Part shown: in pieces, positions 7,300-15,279 of the stretch
Position numbering within the stretch: the first letter of the stretch is position 1
How the letters are laid out: each line of letters begins with the position of its first letter
Source: Actinoallomurus sp963823735
Lineage (GTDB): Bacteria; Actinomycetota; Actinomycetes; Streptosporangiales; Streptosporangiaceae
Assembly: GCA_963823735.1 (NCBI GenBank)
Contig: CAWGMO010000002.1
Coordinates: forward strand, 558,001 to 622,000
Direction of reading: 5' to 3'
DNA length: 64,000 bases
Made by a program: the position numbers and the translations under genes
The notes under the pieces: generated by a model
Told to the model about the DNA's origin: nothing
The model's input: only the letters and a program-made list of their open reading frames with translations
Database searches by the model: none

Positions 7300-9357
7300 G
7301 TGAGCCAGCCCCCCGACGAGCCATCGCCCGGCGACAAGCCATCGTCCGACGCGGACGCCACGGCCGAGCAGGAGACGGACACGCCACCTGCCCCACCGGC
7401 CGACGACGGTACGGCAGCGGGCGAGGCAACCCCTGAAGGTACGGTGCACGACGCGGGCGCCACCCTCCACGACGCCGGTGCACTCGGCGCCACGTTGCAC
7501 GACGCGGGGGAGCCCGGCGGCACGTTGCATGACGCGGGCGGGGCTGGCGGCGCCTCAGGTGGGTCCACTGAGGGAAGCGGGGCGGCCGGGTCTGTGTCGC
7601 CGGGAGGCGGGTCCGCGCAGCAAGGCGGCTCGGTTCCCGAAGATGGACCGGCTCAGGGCAGCAGGTCCGCTCAGAACGAGCCTGCGCAGGAGAGCGACGC
7701 CGCACGAGGAGCCGGCACCGGGCGGAAAGACGGCTCTGCGCAGAAGAGTGACGCGGCCACGGGAGCCGATCCCGCGCAGGAAGCAGGCTCCGGGCGGGAA
7801 GGCAACGCCTCTCAAGCCTCCAAGCCGGCGAAGGACTCCACGCCCAGCCAGGACGCCACCCTCACGCAGGACGTCACTCCCCCGCAAGGCGCCACCCCCG
7901 CGCACGGAACCACGCCTCCGCACGGCGGGCCCTCCGCCCAAGGCGACACCCCCGCCCAAGATGTCAGCCCCGCGCAAGGCGCCGCTCCCGCGCACGGATC
8001 CGTTCCCGGGCAGGTAGCCGTCCCTGGGCAGGTAGCCGTTCCCGGGCAGGGTGGCGGAGCGGGGCAAGGTGGCGCTTGGCAGCAGGCGGGATGGGGCGCT
8101 CAGCAGCAAGGTGGGCAGCCGTACGCTCAGCCGCCGTCCCATCAGCCTCAGCCGTACCAGCATGGGGCGGCCGCGTACCAGCAGCCCGGTCCTCAGCAGG
8201 GCGCGCCGTACCAAGGCGCGCCGCAGCAACAGACCGGTCCCCAGCAGGCAGCGCCGCCGTACCAAGGCGCGCCTCAGCAGCAGGCCGGTCCTCAGCAGGC
8301 AGTGCCGCCGTACCAGCAGGCTGCCGCGTACCCCTACCAGCAGCAGAGCAGGCCCTACCGGCAGGTTCCCTCCTGGTGGAGTTCGGCGGGCCGCCAGACC
8401 ACGAACGGTGAGCGGGATCGGCTTTCGGTCAGCCTTCTCTGGGAGGCCGTTCTCGCGCTCGTCGCGATTCTGCTGATCGGGCTCACGCTGGTGCTCTCGC
8501 CGCACCAGAATGTGACGGTCGCCTTCCAGCAGGCCGGTTTCATCGGGCTGGTCGCGGCCGGGTTGGCGTTCTCGTTGCGGACCGGGTCGCCGAATCTCGC
8601 GGTCGGGTCGATTCTCGGGTTCACCGCGACGCTCGCCGCTTGGCTCGTCGCGCAGCATGACTGGGGTACGGGGGCGGCGTTGTTCGCGGCGATCACGCTC
8701 GCGACGCTCATCGGGCTGTTCCTCGGACTGCTGGTCACTGTGCTGTCCGTACCCGCGTGGGCGGCGACGCTGGCGGCGGCGACGGCGATTCAAGGGTTCC
8801 AGTTCTGGCTCACCAAGGGGCTGGTCGTACCGTTCCACCTCGGCAGCGGGTATCCGACGGCGTCCTGGTTCGCGTTGTTCGCCGTGATCTCGGTCGGTGG
8901 CGGGGCGGTGTGGCTGATCCCGGCCGTACGCTCGTCGCTCAGTGCCACCCGGCACGCCGGTGACTCGACTCGCTGGGCCGGGACTCGGGACGGTCTGGGG
9001 CCGATCGCGGGGCTCACCGTGTCGAGCCTGCTCGCCGGGCTGGCCGCCGTTCCGATGCTCATGCGCCTGCAGATGGCGGACGGTGTCAGCGGGCAGAGCA
9101 CCACGATCATCGCGTTCGCCGCGGTGCTGCTCGGCGGGGTCAGCGTGTACGGGCGGCGGGCCGGTGTCTTCGGCACGCTGCTCGGCGTCGTGATCCTGGA
9201 GGTCACGCAGACGCTGCTCGTGTACAACGACGTCTCGACCTTCGTGAGCGGGCTCGTCGTCGGACTGGTCGCCATCGCGGGTCTCGGCGTGAGCCGGGGT
9301 GTCGAGAGCATCACGAACTCGCTGAACGACCGGCCCGTCCCGCAAGGGCATCCTTAG
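7300..9357 (+). CDS. RbsC-type ABC permease with long disordered N-terminal extension
   Basis: The 685-residue protein has two parts. Residues 1 to about 365 are low-complexity, rich in Gly, Ala, Gln and Pro, with four close copies of TLHDAG or VHDAG near residue 48, a doubled VPGQVA motif, and PYQGAPQQQ repeats. From about residue 370 there are 8-10 hydrophobic helices typical of the ribose/branched-chain permease superfamily (BPD_transp_2), including RTGSPNLAVGSILGF and VLLGGVSVYGRRAGVFGTLLG. A normal RbsC is about 320 residues, so the extension more than doubles it. The GTG start has GAGGAG 7 bases upstream. No ATPase or binding protein lies next to it, so its partners are encoded elsewhere or it has another role. 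Confidence 0.82.
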   Translation: MSQPPDEPSPGDKPSSDADATAEQETDTPPAPPADDGTAAGEATPEGTVHDAGATLHDAGALGATLHDAGEPGGTLHDAGGAGGASGGSTEGSGAAGSVSPGGGSAQQGGSVPEDGPAQGSRSAQNEPAQESDAARGAGTGRKDGSAQKSDAATGADPAQEAGSGREGNASQASKPAKDSTPSQDATLTQDVTPPQGATPAHGTTPPHGGPSAQGDTPAQDVSPAQGAAPAHGSVPGQVAVPGQVAVPGQGGGAGQGGAWQQAGWGAQQQGGQPYAQPPSHQPQPYQHGAAAYQQPGPQQGAPYQGAPQQQTGPQQAAPPYQGAPQQQAGPQQAVPPYQQAAAYPYQQQSRPYRQVPSWWSSAGRQTTNGERDRLSVSLLWEAVLALVAILLIGLTLVLSPHQNVTVAFQQAGFIGLVAAGLAFSLRTGSPNLAVGSILGFTATLAAWLVAQHDWGTGAALFAAITLATLIGLFLGLLVTVLSVPAWAATLAAATAIQGFQFWLTKGLVVPFHLGSGYPTASWFALFAVISVGGGAVWLIPAVRSSLSATRHAGDSTRWAGTRDGLGPIAGLTVSSLLAGLAAVPMLMRLQMADGVSGQSTTIIAFAAVLLGGVSVYGRRAGVFGTLLGVVILEVTQTLLVYNDVSTFVSGLVVGLVAIAGLGVSRGVESITNSLNDRPVPQGHP

Positions 9358-9366
9358 GACGTATCC

Positions 9367-9410
9367 GACAACGCGGCGCGGCACCCATGCGGCGCCAGCG
9401 CCGCGTTGTC
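9367..9410. terminator. Hairpin between convergent permease and kinase genes
   Basis: GACAACGCGGCGC at 9367-9379 is perfectly complementary to 9398-9410 across an 18-base loop. It lies 10 bases after the permease stop and ahead of the convergent kinase stop, so it is a likely shared terminator. Confidence 0.65.
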
Positions 9411-9571
9411 GCCACGACCAGGCAGGCGCCGCTCCGCGAAGCCCTGATCCGTCGAACACGGCCTTGGCGGGTGAGTCCCGTGTACGGTGACGCGCTCGGC
9501 CGCCGTGTCGCGTACGGCCTCAATGGGTGACCCCGGTATCCGGTCACGCGCTCATCGCGTCACGTACGGGC

Positions 9572-12019
9572 TCAGCGGGTGAGGTCCCAGAGGCGGATGC
9601 TCTTGTCCTCGGCGCCGCTGGCGAGGGTACGGCCGTCGGGGCTGAACGCGACCGAGTCGACGTTGCCCGTGTGCCCGGTCAGGACGCCGAGCCGTGCCTC
9701 GCTCGCGACGTCGTACAGCATGATCTTGTCGTCTTTGCCGCTCGTTGCGAGGGTACGCCCGTCCGGGCTGAACGCGACGGACGCGACCTGGCCCTTGTGA
9801 CCGGTGAGGACGCCCTTGCCGCGATGCGTGGCGAGGTCCCAGAGCAGGGTCTTCTCGTCGTCTCCGCCGCTGGCGAGCGTCCTGCCGTCCGGGCTGAACG
9901 CGACCGAGTGCACGGAGTCGGTGTGGCCGCGGAGGGTCGCGGTCTGGGCCCAGGTGGCGGTGTTCCAGAGGCGTACGGTGTCGTCCCAGGCGCCGCTCGC
10001 GAGCGTACGCCCGTCGGGGCTGAACCTCAGCGTGGTGACGCCGTCGGTGTGCCCACGCAGGACCCGGATGCGCGTACGGGTCGCGACGTCCCAGAGCCTG
10101 ATCGTGCCATCCTTGGAGCCGTCGGCGAGCGTACGGCCGTCCGGGCTGAGGTCGACGGACCAGACGTCGGCGCCGTACCCGCTGAGTTTGGCGATCTGCG
10201 CGCCGGAGGTGAGGTCCCAGAGCCGCGCCGTCTCGTCGTCGCCCGCGGTGGCGAGCCGCCGTCCGTCGCGGCTGAACGCCACGCTCTCGACGGAGTCGGA
10301 GTGGCCCGGGAGCTGCGCGGTCTGCCTGCGGTGGCGGACGTCCCACAGCCGTACGGTGCTGTCGGAGGCGCCGCAGGCCAGCGTCGTGCCGTCCGGGCTG
10401 AACGCCACCGAGAAGATGTTGGTGTCCGAGGCGAGCCTCACGGACGGGAACGTACGCCCGATCCTCACGACCGGCGCGGCCGACGGCGTGACCCGGCGAG
10501 CACGCGGCGTCGTATGCGACTCCGAACGCCGAGGCAGCCAGATCGTCGCCCCGGTGACGAGCAACACCACGACCGCGACGACCCCGACCATGATGATCCC
10601 CCGCTTGGACGCCCGCCGCCGGGAACGCCCCGCACCACGCCGTACGCCCCGCCGCCGCGCACCGGACCGCATCCCGTCACGGGCCGGTTCACCGTCCGGC
10701 TGCCACACCACTCCGCCCTGCGCGGACCGTCCCAGGACACAGGACTTCCCACCGTCACCGGCGGGTTTCCACGCCGCCCCGCCTCGTACGGCCCGCCTGT
10801 CGTCGCGAGGCGGTCCGCCGTCCTCCCGCGCCTGCCACATGGCACCGCCCTGCCCGGGCCACACCCCGTCACGCGACGATTCCCCGCCCGGCTGCCACAC
10901 AGCACCGCCCTGCCCGGGCCACGCGCCGTCACGCGACGATTCGCCGTCCGGCTGCCACACAGCACCGCCCGGCGCGGACCGCGCCGCGTCGCCGATCTGC
11001 TGCCACGCCGCGACGGATCCCAGCGCGTCGTCTCGCGCCGGCGCCCGCGCCCCTGACGTGTGCCGCCTCCCGTCATGAGCCGATTCGCCCGGCCCCAGCG
11101 TTTCGTCCTGCGAACGCCCTCGCGGCGTCGAGCCCGGTGAGCCGTGGCGTCCGTGCCGGGCGGTGTCGGCCGGCGGGTCCTCGGCGTACTGTTCGGCGGC
11201 GAGTTCGCGGGCGACGGTGGTCAGGCGGGTGGCGAGTTCGCCGGCGCGGGTGCGGAGGCCGGGGTCCTTGGCGAGGAGGCCGCCGAGGATCGGGGTGAGC
11301 GGCCCGGCGAGGCTGGGCTCGGGCGGGTCGCTGGTGAGGAGGGCGGCGATCACCGTCGCGACGGTCTCGCCCTCGAACGGCGGGTGCCCCTCGACCGCGG
11401 CGTACAGCGTCGCGCCGAGGGACCACAGGTCGGAGGCGGGCGTGGCGGCCTGGCCGCGTGCCTGCTCCGGCGCCATGAAGGCGGGAGTACCGATGATCGC
11501 GCCGGTCTGCGTGAGGATCGTGCCGTCGTCGAGGGCGGCGATGCCGAAGTCGGTGAGCACGACGCGTTCGTCGGCGAGCATGACGTTGCTGGGCTTGACG
11601 TCGCGGTGGACGACGCCCGCCGCGTGCGCCGCCCTCAACGCGGCGAGGATCCCCCGCCCGATCTCGGCCACCCGCACTGGCGGGAGCGGCCCGTCGTCCT
11701 TGACGATCTGCTGGAGCGTACGGCCGCGTACGAGCTCCATGATGATCCACGGCCGCCCGTCCTCGCGTACGACCTCGTGGATGACGACGCTGCCGAAGTG
11801 CGTGAGCCGCGCGGCGGCCCGCGCCTCCCGCAACGCCCGCGCCTGCAACGCCTTGACCCGCTCCGCGTCGAGACCGGCGGGCAACCGGATCTCCTTGACC
11901 GCGACGTCACGCCCAAGCGACTCGTCGTGCGCCCGCCAGACGACCCCGATCGCGCCTTCGCCGAGTATCTCCTTGAGCCGGTATTTCCCACCGATGACCC
12001 TGTTGTTCCCCTCGACCAC
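9572..12019 (-). CDS. Transmembrane Ser/Thr protein kinase with seven WD40 repeats
   Basis: The 815-residue protein starts with a Hanks-type kinase domain (about 10-275): glycine loop GEGAIGVVW, catalytic Lys42 in VAVKEI, HRD at 138-140, DFG at 157-159 and an APE-type motif in MAPEQ. A long linker carries Trp-containing repeats of the type GGAVWQPDGESSRDG. One membrane helix follows (GIIMVGVVAVVVLLVTGA), then seven WD40 units that would close one propeller outside the cell. Repeats show SVAFSPDGRTLASG and RLWD. The propeller probably senses or scaffolds something. The start is GTG with a weak ribosome site. The methyltransferase gene lies 93 bases upstream on the same strand. Confidence 0.93.
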   Translation of the reverse strand: MVEGNNRVIGGKYRLKEILGEGAIGVVWRAHDESLGRDVAVKEIRLPAGLDAERVKALQARALREARAAARLTHFGSVVIHEVVREDGRPWIIMELVRGRTLQQIVKDDGPLPPVRVAEIGRGILAALRAAHAAGVVHRDVKPSNVMLADERVVLTDFGIAALDDGTILTQTGAIIGTPAFMAPEQARGQAATPASDLWSLGATLYAAVEGHPPFEGETVATVIAALLTSDPPEPSLAGPLTPILGGLLAKDPGLRTRAGELATRLTTVARELAAEQYAEDPPADTARHGRHGSPGSTPRGRSQDETLGPGESAHDGRRHTSGARAPARDDALGSVAAWQQIGDAARSAPGGAVWQPDGESSRDGAWPGQGGAVWQPGGESSRDGVWPGQGGAMWQAREDGGPPRDDRRAVRGGAAWKPAGDGGKSCVLGRSAQGGVVWQPDGEPARDGMRSGARRRGVRRGAGRSRRRASKRGIIMVGVVAVVVLLVTGATIWLPRRSESHTTPRARRVTPSAAPVVRIGRTFPSVRLASDTNIFSVAFSPDGTTLACGASDSTVRLWDVRHRRQTAQLPGHSDSVESVAFSRDGRRLATAGDDETARLWDLTSGAQIAKLSGYGADVWSVDLSPDGRTLADGSKDGTIRLWDVATRTRIRVLRGHTDGVTTLRFSPDGRTLASGAWDDTVRLWNTATWAQTATLRGHTDSVHSVAFSPDGRTLASGGDDEKTLLWDLATHRGKGVLTGHKGQVASVAFSPDGRTLATSGKDDKIMLYDVASEARLGVLTGHTGNVDSVAFSPDGRTLASGAEDKSIRLWDLTR
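10861..10980. repeat. 60-bp tandem repeat coding for the kinase linker
   Basis: Two adjacent 60-base units share most bases, including the GTCACGCGACGATTC and GGCTGCCACACAGCACCGCC blocks. A more diverged related copy lies around 10680-10730 and shorter ones between. On the minus strand each encodes a 20-residue unit containing VWQPDGE and SRDG. The multiple of three keeps the kinase frame open. Confidence 0.75.
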
Positions 12020-12112
12020 GCTGCGAGCCTAACCGGAAGCGGTCCGTAGTCTCATTGCTTTACGAGATGGCCGTACGAGGAGCGACGCGTCCAGAGGCGG
12101 CCGGCTCAACGG

Positions 12113-12886
12113 CTACTTGCGCGCCACGGCGAGCAGATGAGCGCTGGCGTTGATCAGAGATCGGTCCCGCTCCACGATGCGCGCCGCACGCAACGCCGCA
12201 CCGACCCGGACGTCGAACTGGGCCATCCCGGCCGCGTCCAACGCCGTCCACACGGGCCCTTCGACCCCGTAGACCGCGACCTCCCGAAGCCCGGCCGCCC
12301 GCACTTCCCCGAGAAGCTCTTCGGCGGAGTGAAAGTGCGCGGCGACGAATCCGAGATGCCCGTCGTAGCGACCGGTGGCGACGACGGCCTCAACGGAAGG
12401 CCGCACCTCAGCGGTGAGCCGCCCATCACTCCCGGCCTCCAAAAGCGAGATGTACCGGCTGATCCCAGCGGCGACCAGAAGCCCACCAGGCCGCAGAACT
12501 CGGACGACCTCGCTCAGAGCCGCCGCCCGGTCCCGACGATCCACCAGGTGATAGAGAGGACCGAGAAGCAGAGCGACATCGACACTGCGGTCCGAAGCGG
12601 AAAGCCAACGCGCGTCTCCCACCTCCGCCGTGACCCCATCCCGCGCGGCAGCGGCCTCAACATGCGACGGCACCACATCAACGACATGCACGGAATGCCC
12701 GTCCGCGGCCAGCCACGCGGCATGCCGACCGGTACCACCCCCGATGTCGAGCACAGACGCGCCAGGCTTCGTCACCCACCGCCGGATCAGCTCTTGAGTC
12801 CGCAGGAACTCCAGCCGCCCATGCGGCGACCTCTCCAACCGCGCGTCCTCGGAACTGCCGCCGCCGTAGTGCTCAACGATCCCCAT
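12113..12886 (-). CDS. Class I SAM-dependent methyltransferase
   Basis: The 257-residue product has a Methyltransf_11-like Rossmann fold: motif I VLDIGGGTGRHAAWLA, an acidic residue after strand 2 in VHVVDVVPSH, motif around DVALLLGPLYHL and the VVRVLRPGGLLVA strand. It begins MGIVEHYGGGSSEDARLE, which suits the family better than an upstream start that would add 20 residues. The substrate is unknown. It lies just upstream of the WD40 kinase gene on the same strand with a 93-base gap and may be co-transcribed with it. Confidence 0.85.
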   Translation of the reverse strand: MGIVEHYGGGSSEDARLERSPHGRLEFLRTQELIRRWVTKPGASVLDIGGGTGRHAAWLAADGHSVHVVDVVPSHVEAAAARDGVTAEVGDARWLSASDRSVDVALLLGPLYHLVDRRDRAAALSEVVRVLRPGGLLVAAGISRYISLLEAGSDGRLTAEVRPSVEAVVATGRYDGHLGFVAAHFHSAEELLGEVRAAGLREVAVYGVEGPVWTALDAAGMAQFDVRVGAALRAARIVERDRSLINASAHLLAVARK

Positions 12887-13260
12887 ACGACCATGCTGAT
12901 CAGAGCCCACGCTGAATGCCACCACATTTCGGCGCCGCTCCAACACGACGACAGGAGCCGGCCGACCTCATGGCGACCTGTGGGATGACACTTTGGCATC
13001 GCTCCTCGGCGTAGTGGTCCCCCCAGTTCGATGGTGGCACTTAGGGTCCCCGCCGCCAGAGGTCTGAACAGGCACTTCATCCCGCAGTCAAGATTCCGAT
13101 TGGTTCGAACCCACACCGTCGCTCGAATTGCATCACGAATTCACACACAACCACGGCGCCTAAATTTCGTAAGGCGGGCCACCTTTAACCTGTTTGCACC
13201 AAAGATGGTGGCAACCTATACTTTACCGTCACTCTACCTTCCGGTCAACCTGAGGCTCGA
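12887..13260. other. Divergent intergenic region, AT-richer than its surroundings
   Basis: This 374-base stretch separates the methyltransferase from the WXG100 gene. Its right half (13080-13260) is clearly richer in A and T than most of the window and holds a good promoter, listed separately. No protein is apparent. The shift in composition begins here and continues through the toxin cassette to about 15210. Confidence 0.6.
13194..13222 (+). promoter_or_regulatory. Sigma-70-type promoter of the WXG100/toxin cassette
   Basis: TTGCAC at 13194-13199 and TATACT at 13217-13222 are separated by exactly 17 bases. Both boxes are close to the vegetative consensus, which is unusual in this GC-rich window. 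The WXG100 start lies 39-51 bases downstream of the -10 box. Confidence 0.65.
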
Positions 13261-13551
13261 ATGGGACATATTATGGCCGATCTACAGAAGTTCGCCAATG
13301 CGGAGGAGGGGTTCCGCATCACTTTGGAGACGTTTGAAGCGACCCTTGCCGACCTAGAGCAGAAGCTGAACCTTCACCTCGGCCAGTGGGAGGGTGAAGC
13401 CGTTGCGGCGTATCGCGTGTTCTTCGATACCTGGCATGCTTCTGCTCGCGATCTCGCTAAAGAAATGAAACGACTACACCGAGCCATTGATATCGCTCAC
13501 TACAACTTCAAGTCAGCGAAATCTGCAAGTACGCGAATGTGGACACTATGA
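13261..13551 (+). CDS. WXG100-family (ESX-like) small helical protein
   Basis: The 96-residue protein is helical and polar, with the WXG motif as Trp43-Glu44-Gly45 in LGQWEGEAVAAY, set between two predicted helices. This is the hallmark of EsxA/EsxB-type partners of type VII secretion. A second ATG at 13273 (MADLQKFANAEEG) is an alternative start; GAGG precedes the first and GGGA the second. Its stop overlaps the start of the toxin-like gene as ATGA, so the two are translationally coupled. This suggests that it helps export the downstream protein. No ESX secretion machinery is encoded in the window. Confidence 0.8.
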   Translation: MGHIMADLQKFANAEEGFRITLETFEATLADLEQKLNLHLGQWEGEAVAAYRVFFDTWHASARDLAKEMKRLHRAIDIAHYNFKSAKSASTRMWTL

Positions 13552-14858
13552 CCGACGTTGATATCGTGCCAGCTAATATGCAGCAGGCGGCTGGCGCCTT
13601 CGCCGAAGGCCAATGGGGCATCGGCTTCGCCTGGGATGGGTTGGCGACGACCCTCGCAGATTGTTCAGGAATGGCCGGACATGCCCCCGACAAGGCCGCA
13701 TTGGCCTTCGCCCCGCATTATCAGAAGGCGGCAGTCGCGGCATGGCAGGCGTTTCGTGCTTCTGTTACCAGCACAGGCGGCATAGCGTTATGCCTAGGCA
13801 AGACCGCTGGAAACTATCTGAACGCCGACCACCACTCCACCATCACTGTCACGGGCATCGGACCGCCGACACAGGCAGGGATTCCGCTATTCGGTAGCCA
13901 TACGCAGGTCGTCACCGACAAGACCGTGCCGCCACCATCATCCGCTCTGGGGTCCGACGGGTCATCGTTGCCCGGCCCACTGGCCAAGCTGTGGCCGACG
14001 GCCGACACTGGAAAACTCCGGAACGCCGCTACCGCATGGCGCGATGCCCATGACCGACTGTCCACCATCGCGGGACGACTCAGCACCGCCATTGGGACTG
14101 CCACCGAGGGTAGTGACACGAGCGACGCGGAGGCCATCAAGCACGTCTGGTCCAGAGTCTACGGCCCATGCAATGACTCCACCGTTCTGAGCGCACTGAT
14201 CGACTTGTGTGGGGGCATCGCCCGGGCATGCACCGACTATGCCAATGCAGTCGACCATGCCCGCCACAAAGCCGAAGGGGCTCTGGGCGGTGCGGGGATA
14301 GTTGGACTGGTCGTCGCGGGGGCAGGTCTGATCTTCACCCCCGCCACCGGGGGAGCCTCAGACGCCGGCGCCGCCACCGTCAACATGGTCATGGCCATGA
14401 GCATCATGGCCCCGATCATGGCCGCGCTCGTGGCGACCGTCGCCGCGATCGCCCTTGGGGCGCTCGCCGACCACATCGTTCAAGCTGCGGAAGAAAGCGC
14501 GGCACACGCACCTAAAGTCAAACCCAGCGACGCCGACTTCCATCCGAACGGCGACTACGAGGCCGGAGGGAAGCATAAGCCAACGAAGACCACGACCAGC
14601 CGGGGAGACAATTCGGCCGAACCCAGCGACGGGCAAGAGGCATTGGACCATTCAGTTCAAGTGAAGGGCACTTCTCCGCGTAGAGTGGGTGTGGATGCGG
14701 ACTCGGGCGAGATCGTCGTACTGGACCAGACACACCCGGGTCAAGACATTTACCACGGACATGTTCGATCATGGAAAGATCTTACCGACCAGATGCGCAA
14801 TGCATTGATCCGAAATAAACTTACGGACCGCCGCGGAAAAGTCTTGGGGAATTCGTAA
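13548..14858 (+). CDS. Polymorphic-toxin-like protein, putative type VII secretion substrate
   Basis: This 436-residue protein has an N-terminal helical WXG/LXG-like region, beginning MTDVDIVPANMQQAAGAF. A Gly/Ala-rich hydrophobic segment follows at about 248-310, then a polar linker rich in Lys, Ser, Thr and Pro, and a compact C-terminal domain of about 72 residues. That domain contains TSPRRVGVDADSGEIVVLDQ, IYHGHVRSWKDLTDQM and DRRGKVL, which looks like the exchangeable tips of polymorphic toxins. I suspect an RNase-type fold, but I cannot name the family. The start overlaps the WXG100 stop as ATGA, and the stop overlaps the next start as TAATG. Composition is AT-richer than neighbouring genes, suggesting transfer. 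Confidence 0.7.
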   Translation: MTDVDIVPANMQQAAGAFAEGQWGIGFAWDGLATTLADCSGMAGHAPDKAALAFAPHYQKAAVAAWQAFRASVTSTGGIALCLGKTAGNYLNADHHSTITVTGIGPPTQAGIPLFGSHTQVVTDKTVPPPSSALGSDGSSLPGPLAKLWPTADTGKLRNAATAWRDAHDRLSTIAGRLSTAIGTATEGSDTSDAEAIKHVWSRVYGPCNDSTVLSALIDLCGGIARACTDYANAVDHARHKAEGALGGAGIVGLVVAGAGLIFTPATGGASDAGAATVNMVMAMSIMAPIMAALVATVAAIALGALADHIVQAAEESAAHAPKVKPSDADFHPNGDYEAGGKHKPTKTTTSRGDNSAEPSDGQEALDHSVQVKGTSPRRVGVDADSGEIVVLDQTHPGQDIYHGHVRSWKDLTDQMRNALIRNKLTDRRGKVLGNS

Positions 14859-15208
14859 TGCAGTATTCAAAACCTGGCGAAGTGAGTCGCGAGCAATTCG
14901 AAGGCGCGATCGCCGACGGAGATGTCGATACCGTGATCGCCGGTATCCATGCGCTCGCCCAGACCGATCCGGATACAGAATGGCTCCAGAGTCGGTTCAT
15001 CAAGCTTCTCGACAGCGATTCTTGGCAGGTGAGAGCCGCTTCTGCCATGGGTCTTGGTACGCTCGCACGAGTTCACCCCGATCTAACGGCAGATCCAATG
15101 CTGACGGCACTACGTAGACACCTTGGCGATCCGCAAATCGCCGGATATGTCGAAGACGCTATAGATGACATCACCGTATTCTCCCGAGACAGCGACTCAT
15201 CCCGGTGA
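14858..15208 (+). CDS. HEAT-repeat-like protein, putative immunity protein
   Basis: The 116-residue protein is acidic and helical. The stretch LLDSDSWQVRAASAMGLGTL followed by a second pair with LRRHLGDPQIAGYVEDAI looks like two HEAT-type helical repeats. Its ATG overlaps the toxin-like stop by one base. Position directly after a toxin-like gene, small size, acidity and tight coupling all fit an immunity protein that would bind and block the C-terminal toxin domain. No sequence motif proves this. It shares the lower GC content of the cassette. Confidence 0.65.
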   Translation: MQYSKPGEVSREQFEGAIADGDVDTVIAGIHALAQTDPDTEWLQSRFIKLLDSDSWQVRAASAMGLGTLARVHPDLTADPMLTALRRHLGDPQIAGYVEDAIDDITVFSRDSDSSR

Positions 15209-15279
15209 CGCGATCCCGGCGATGAGCTGCCGGCAAGCGCCGTCACCGAAGGCATGCCGTCGCACCCAAGATGATCCGT

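Noticed and set aside
7555..9459. Open frame of 634 codons antisense to the permease gene
   Set aside because: It is a mirror of repetitive GC-rich codons, with no family motifs and extreme Arg/Gly content.
9527..11056. Open frame of 509 codons antisense to the WD40 kinase
   Set aside because: Its regular pattern mirrors the WD40 repeats on the other strand; the kinase has clear motifs and this frame has none.
13095..13125. tRNA 3' half or attachment site suggested by GGTTCGAACCC
   Set aside because: The T-arm-like sequence cannot form a five-pair stem and there is no acceptor or anticodon arm nearby.
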